Shown one piece after another: positions 58,272 through 64,000 of a DNA stretch of 64,000 nucleotides. Within the stretch, counting starts at the first letter, position 1, and each line of letters begins with the position of its first letter. The notes under the pieces are model-generated. The model was not told the origin of the DNA. It searched no databases and saw nothing but the letters and a program-made list of their open reading frames with translations. The translations under genes and the position numbers were made by a program. The stretch spans positions 129,063,182 through 129,127,181 of the forward strand of contig CM043967.1 of NCBI GenBank assembly GCA_014529385.2, written 5' to 3'. The stretch comes from Adiantum capillus-veneris. Its lineage: Eukaryota > Streptophyta > Polypodiopsida > Polypodiales > Pteridaceae.

Positions 58272-61200
58272 TTCTTACCCCTGCAAAGTTTCAGGGCCAT
58301 TGCAATCAGTTTTGACGGTCTATACTGGCAGAATGGCCTGTTTTTTTCCATTTGGCCCATAGCGAAGCCAAAACAAAAAAAATGGCGATTGTGCCATCCT
58401 AAACCGAGGAGACGGAAGCAGATACCCATGAAACTTTGCAAGGGTAGTAAAAACACCTAATCTTGACGCCTACAAAGTTTCATGGCCATCCGCTCTCGTC
58501 TCATTTGTCTACGGTGGCACAAGTGCCTCCTTTTTTCTATTTGGCCCATTGCGAAGCCAAAACGAAAAAATTGGCGATTGTGCCACCCTAGACCGACATG
58601 ACAGGAGCGGATGCCCATGAAAGTTTGCAAGGATGGTAAAAGCACCTAAATTCTTTCCCTTGAAAAGTTTCATGGCCATCACAATCTGTCTCGACGGTCT
58701 ACCGTCGCACAATCACCTGTTTTTTTCCATTTGGCCCATAACGAAGCCAAAATGAAAAAATGGGAAATTGTGCCACCCTAGACTGACGAGACGGAAGCGG
58801 ATGGCCATGAAACCTTGCAGGGATGGTAAAAGCACCTACATTACTACCTCTGCAAAGTTTTATGGGGCCATCACAATCTGTCTCAATGCCTATTTTTAAC
58901 CATTGGGCCCATAGCGAAGCCAAAATGAAAAAATTGGTGATTGTGCCATCCTAGACGGACGAGACGGGAGCTTATAGTGATGAAACTTTGTAGGGGCAGG
59001 AAAAGCACCTAAATCCCCACCCCTGCTAAGTTTCATGGCCATCCGCTCCTGTCTCGTCGCTCTACGGTGGCACATTCAACTCTTTTTTTCCATTGGACCC
59101 ATAGAGAAGCCAAAACGAAAAAATTGGCGATTGTGCCACCCTAGACCGACGAGACAAGAGCGGATGTCCATAAAAATTTGCAAGGGTGGTAAAATCACAT
59201 AGATTCATACCCCTGCAAAGTTTCATGGCCATCGCAATCTGTCTCGACGGTCTACCGTGGTTAAATTGCCTCTTTTTTCCATTGGGTCCATAGCGAAGCC
59301 AAAATGAAAAAATTGGCAATTGTGCCACCATAGACCAACGAGACGGGAGCGGATGGTCATGAAAATTTGTAGAGGTGGTAAAAGCACACGAATTCCTGAC
59401 GCTGCAAAGTTTCATGGTCATCGCAATCTGTCTTGACGGTTTACTGTGGCACAATTGCCTGTGTTTTTATATTGGGTCCATAGCGAAGCCAAAATGAAAA
59501 AAATGATAATTGTGCCACCCTAGATCTACGAGACGGGAGCGGATGGCCATGAAACTTTGGAGGTGTGGAGAAAGCACCTAAATTTACTCCCTTGCAATTT
59601 TCCTTGGCCATCACAATCTATCTTGACGATCTACCATGGCACAATCGCCTGTTTTTTTCGATTGGGAACTTAGCGAAGCCAAAATGAAAAAATTGATAAT
59701 TGTGCCACCCTAGACCGACGAGACGTGAGCGGATGGCCATGAGACTTTGCTGGGGTGGAAAAAACACCTAATTTTCCGCCCCTGCAAAGTTTCATGACCA
59801 TTGCAATCTCTATCGACGGTCTACAGTGGCACAATTGCCTTTTCTTACCATTGGGCCCATAGCGAAGCCAAAACGAGAAAAATTGGCGATTGTGCCACCC
59901 TAGACCGACAAGACGGGAGCGGATAGCCATGAAACTTTGCAGGGGTAGTGAAAGCACCTTAATGCTTACCCCTCCAAACTTTCATGACCATCGCAATTTG
60001 TCTCGACGGTCTACCGTGGCACAATCGCCAGTTTTTTTCAATTGGGCCCTTAGCGAAGCCAAAATGAAAAAAATGAAAATTGTGCCACCCTAAACCAACG
60101 AGACGCGAGCGGATGGCCATGACACTTTGTAGGGGTGGTAAAATCACATAAATTCTTGCCCTTGCAAAGTTTCATGATCATCGCAATCTATCTCGACGGC
60201 CTACCATGGCACAATCGCCTGTTTTTTTCCATTGGATCCATAGCGAAGCCAAAATGAAAAAATGGCGATTGTTCCACCCTAGACCAACGAGACGAGAGCG
60301 GATAGCCATGAAACTTTGGAGGGGTAGGGAAAGCACTTAAATCCCCACCCCTGCAAAGTCTCATGGCCATCCACTCCCGTCTCATCGGTCTATGGTGGCA
60401 CAATCGCCTCTTTTTTTCCATTGGACCCATAGCGAAGACAAAATGAAAAAATTGGTGATTGTGCCACCCTAGACTGAATTGACGAGAGCGGATGGCCATG
60501 AAATTTTGCAGGGGTGGTAAAAGCACTTAAATTCCCATCGCTATAAAGTTTCATGGCCATCGCAATTTGTCTCGACGGTGTACCGTGGCACAATCGCCTC
60601 TTTTTTTTTCCATTGGGCCTAGAGCGAAGCCAAAATGAAAAAATTAGCAATTGTGCCACCCTAGACCGTCGAGACGGGAGTGGATAGCCATGAAATTTTG
60701 CAAGGGTGGTAAAAGCATCTAAATTCTTACCCTTGTAAACTTTTGATGGCTATCGCAATCTCTCTCGACGGTCTATCGTGGCACAATCACCTGTTTTTTT
60801 ATATTGGGCCCATAGCTAGAAAAATTGGCAATTGTGCCACCCTAGACCTACAAGATGAGAGCGGATGCCCATGAATTTATAGGGGTGGAAAAAGCAGCTA
60901 AATTCCTATCCTTGCAAAGTTTAATGGCCATCACAATCTGTATCGATGGTCTACCGTGGCACAATCGCTTGTTGTTTTTTATTGGGCCCTTAGCGAAGCC
61001 AAAATGAAAAAATTGGCAATTGCGCCACCCTAGATCGATGAGACGAGAGCAGATGGACATGAAACTTTGTAGGGGTGGTAAAAGCACCTAGATTTTTTTC
61101 CCTGCAAAGTTTCATGGAAATTGTGATCTGTTTCAATGGTCTACAGTGGCACAATTGCCTGTTTTTTTCCATTGGGCCCATAGCGAAGCCAAAACAAGAA

Positions 61201-61691
61201 AATTGGCAAATGTGCCATCCTAGACCGACGAGACGAGAGCCGATAGCCATGAAAATTTGTAGGGGTAGGGAAAGCATGTTAATCCCTACCCCTAAAAAGT
61301 TTCATGGCCATCGCAATCTGTCTCAACGGTCTACCATGGCACAATCGCCTGTTTTTTTCCATTGGGCCCTCAGCGAAGCCAAAATGAAAAAATTGACAAT
61401 TGTGCCACTCTAGATCGATGAGACAAGAGCGTATGGTCATGAAACTTTGCAGGGGTGGAAAAAGCACCTCAATTCCTATCCCTACAAAGTTTCATAGCCA
61501 TTGCAATCTGTCTCGACGGTCTACCGTGGCACAATCGCCTGTTTTTTTTCCATTGGGCCCTTACCGAAGCCAAAATGAAAAAAATGGCAATTGTGCCACC
61601 CTAGACGGACGAGACGGGAGCGGATGGCCATGAAACTTTGCAAGGGTGAGAAAAGTACATAAATCTCCATCCCTGCAAATTTTCATGGCCA
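58272..61691. repeat. Hairpin satellite, block 4
   Basis: The longest block, about 18 monomers of ~190 bp (spacer phrase GCGAAGCC recurs at 59294, 59485, 59681, 59862, 60051 and 60241). It ends in mid-monomer at the second copy of the inverted-repeat transposon. Confidence 0.93.
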
Positions 61692-61875
61692 CCTGGGGGA
61701 TTCACTATGGATTTCCGTATGGTATCACGTGAGTGTACAAGAGGGGGGTTTTTAGAGGACAACATAAGCGTATACAATAGGAGTATCCCCCCATTATTTC
61801 ATGCTCGTACCATATGCATAAGGGAGGGGGGACCTACCCCGTGGGGGGGGAGGGGGAGGGGGGGATATTAAGTGC
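61692..61875. mobile_element. Second copy of the 57547 transposon (left end)
   Basis: Begins CCTGGGGGATTCAC at the satellite break and follows the first copy through ATGG, CACGTGAGTG, ACATAAGCGTATA, ATCCCCCCATTATTT and AAGGGAGGGGG. The right inverted repeat was not found, so the copy is truncated or diverged before about 61975, where Brr2-like sequence begins. Confidence 0.75.
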
Positions 61876-61974
61876 TTATGCCATAAGACACATGCCCTAA
61901 CAAGCCAATTAAAGAATCTTTCACATGAGGGTGTTGTTATTGGTATTCAAAGAGTTTATTTACTCCACTAGAAA

Positions 61975-62580
61975 ACTAAGATAGATATACCAATGAGAAG
62001 ATACGGTACCTCCCTTTCCTCTCCCCTAGCTAGCATCTTTAAGACTTTTTCAACAAGCTTCTAGATTTTTTGGGGTCGATGCTACCATAAACTTGACTAA
62101 TATTCTTCTATATAGCCACTAGGCATCAATAGCTTGGACATTCAGACCCTCATTAGCCTCTTCAACATTATCATCATCAATACCACCATCTGCATAGCCT
62201 TTGTCTCCACATCTGCACCCTCATTTTATTTATTCTTGGCTTCTTTCACATTAGCCAAGTTACTCTTCTCTTCTTCTTCTTCTTCGTATGCAAACTCAAT
62301 AGCAACACCAATGACATGATCAAGAGCTTCTCCTGCACCACGACACCAACTTTACAACCATCATTGTAATCTATAATAATTTTCTCAATCTTTGCATGTG
62401 CGTGCATTGTTTAGTAGCTTTTCAAACTCTTTCTTCTCATCTAGATCCTTGATTTTGTCAGACTTAAGGACAACTAGAACTTTATCAGCTACCCTATATA
62501 AAATATCTTGGGTTGATCGCCTTGTTTTTGTTGTATGAGGTTCAGAAGGGCTTCCCTCCCGTGTATCCCTTGAGTGGGGG
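61975..62580 (-). pseudogene. BRR2: Fragment of U5 snRNP helicase Brr2 (N-terminal region)
   Basis: Reading the minus strand across frames gives, in order, EALLNLIQQKQGDQP (62570-62525), DILYRVADKVLVVLKSDKIK and DLDEKKEFEKLLN (about 62515-62435), an acidic Glu run (62285-62260), VEEANEGLNVQAIDA-stop-WLYRRI (62170-62105), then ISQVYGSIDP and KLVEKVLKMLARGEER (62095-62015). This matches plant Brr2, the ATP-dependent RNA helicase that unwinds U4/U6 during spliceosome activation, in the region before its helicase cassettes. At least five frameshifts and two in-frame stops are present, so it is a dead copy. It is intron-free over ~600 bp, so it may be a retrocopy or a captured exon. No helicase motif is included. 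Confidence 0.88.
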
Positions 62581-63380
62581 GGCCTTAGTCATGGGATATG
62601 CTTATGTACCACCAAGTTGACTTATGTATTAAATACTTTAAGATTCCCTCTTATGTATCCCCTAACTAAGGTACTCACACTCATCCCTTGTGCGTTGTAA
62701 CATTCAATGGCCTAAAAACTTGTGTGTAGCGGAAATTATCATGAACATAGTGGGCATTCCATTAGAATAAATTCCTAATGAGAATTACAAGAGTTCTTGG
62801 GTGGAGAGAGCAACAAAAAGCATAACACCTAGTTAGATAGCATGAACAATACTTTCAAAAGAGAGAGAAATTAAACTATTGACAATAGTTGAGGACCGGA
62901 TTTGCATGGATCCGGTCCCCCCTCCAAAAGGCTTTGTATTATGGTTTCTCCCTTCAAGAGAGACATTGTACAATACAATTCTTTGTGTTCCTTCAAGACT
63001 AGCTAGTGCAATGAAGATGAAAGCTTCATACACTAAGCAAAACACTTAGCAAACACAACATCAATTATCTCCGGTCTCAGACCCAAGACCTCACACACCT
63101 TCAAAGATGGTGAGAGCTAGCAAGGTATGAGAGTAGATTGAGAGAAAGAAGGAGTATTCTTACGAGAAAGATATACATCTCACTCATATTAGCATAGCTT
63201 AGCTTAGTAATGAGCATGGTAGAGGAGATGAGCATGCATTGAAGCTTGGCTCTTGGTTGGATTTGCATCACAAAGCCAAGAGTTGTTGGTGTAGGCCTCC
63301 CTTCTCACATGCTTGGAGTAGGTGATAAGCTTTCCATTAAAGCTTGAGAAGGAGAGAAAGTCTTCTTTACTTCACACATG
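62581..63380. other. No gene seen
   Basis: AT-rich sequence; short ORFs without recognisable domains. Confidence 0.4.
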
Positions 63381-63410
63381 AGATTATGTGAGTGTGTGTG
63401 TGTGTGTGAT
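63381..63410. repeat. (GT)n microsatellite
   Basis: About 22 bp of GT repeats. Confidence 0.9.
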
Positions 63411-63474
63411 AATGCCTTGCAAAATCAGCCCCCTCTCTCTCTTGGTCGACCCCTCTTGCTATTGCTCATGCTCT

Positions 63475-63820
63475 CCTCTCATTGGACCTCCCCAGGCCTA
63501 GCCAATGGTAATTAAGCAGTATAAGTGATAGCCTTCTGACATGTGTCCCCTTTTCCCCTTTTGTGAGAGCTTTAGGTAATTTAATAATTCAACTAAACTC
63601 TCATTGGACCCCTTTGCCTCCTGGCCAATAGGAATCAGGCAAGCCATTGGGCTGCTGAATGCTCATTGGACCCCTTGGGAGACTATCCAATAGTCTTCTA
63701 GAGGACTTAATTCTCATTGGTTCTTTTATTAAGTGTTTTTTAAATTAATTAAACTAGATTTACTCTAGCCTAATTCTCAGTGGTCCACCTCCAAGGCCAT
63801 CCAATAGGAATTGGGTACAC
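63475..63820. repeat. Cluster of CTCATTGGACC ... CCAAT imperfect inverted repeats
   Basis: CTCATTGG (or CTCAGTGG) begins units at about 63477, 63601, 63662, 63713 and 63776. Four are followed within ~20-35 bp by GCCAAT or TCCAAT. Each therefore has an ATTGG/CCAAT inverted pair. Confidence 0.7.
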
Positions 63821-63881
63821 CTTGTGGGCATCTGGGCTAGGGAGCTGACATGTGTCCCTCATTCCCTTTGTGTAAAGGGAG

Positions 63882-63882
63882 C

Positions 63883-63925
<43 letters not shown>
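63882..63925. repeat. (GT)n microsatellite
   Basis: About 44 bp of uninterrupted TG repeats. Confidence 0.95.
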
Positions 63926-63926
<1 letters not shown>

Positions 63927-64000
63927 CTTTCTCTCTCATCCCCTACAAGCTAGGCTCGCCCCCTCCTATGTAGGGATTTGAAAAGACTTTTGGGACACAC

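Noticed and set aside
53616-61633. Dozens of ORFs of 60-163 codons on both strands
   Set aside because: They repeat the same residues because they read the satellite monomer and its inverted arm; none has a domain.

Overview
The window looks like nuclear DNA of a land plant, most likely a non-seed vascular plant such as a fern (inference). The supporting signs are Ty1/copia elements with initiator-Met-tRNA primer sites, Ty3/gypsy elements with an Asp-tRNA-type primer site, a Mutator-like (MULE) transposase, spliceosomal introns and very repeat-rich sequence. I found no intact host gene. Almost everything is a mobile element, a repeat array or a decaying gene copy.

Layout, left to right. 1-3674: a partial unknown gene and a protein kinase with a single internal stop (both minus), then tandem repeats and a CGTATA-rich end that breaks into a gypsy integrase. 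3675-26107: one minus-strand gypsy element (gypsy-A: LTR, primer site, palindrome-bearing leader, gag, protease, RT-RNase H, start of integrase) interrupted by two full-length copia elements, Copia-1 at 6479-12032 and Copia-2 at 14314-21318. 26108-32085: a decayed plus-strand gypsy (gypsy-B). 32607-35690: a nine-exon minus-strand pseudogene joining a ParB-like domain to a permuted N4/N6-type DNA methyltransferase. 35774-36300: a palindrome array. 36380-39656: a second gypsy-B copy in inverted orientation. 40010-43157: a MULE transposase pseudogene.

45128-45930 is another palindrome array. 46353-47600 holds a poly-G run and a tandem ~310-bp unit with (CT)n tracts. 47600-47835 holds an LTR remnant with a primer-site-like sequence, and 48345-48968 an unrecognised ORF. 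49572-61690 is a satellite of ~190-bp monomers, each nearly a hairpin. It is interrupted by a gag-only copia-type element (Copia-3, 50213-53253), a solo LTR (54623-55438) with a perfect 5-bp target duplication, and a small inverted-repeat DNA transposon (57547-58271). The right end holds part of a second copy of that transposon, a decayed fragment of the splicing helicase Brr2, and microsatellites with an ATTGG/CCAAT repeat cluster.

The genes do not form a pathway; the layout records layered insertion. The most unusual items are the intron-bearing ParB/DNA-methyltransferase pseudogene between inverted gypsy-B copies, three unrelated short-palindrome arrays with CpG cores, leader motifs shared by two different copia families, and the hairpin-monomer satellite. 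All identifications come from reading motifs; no database search was run.
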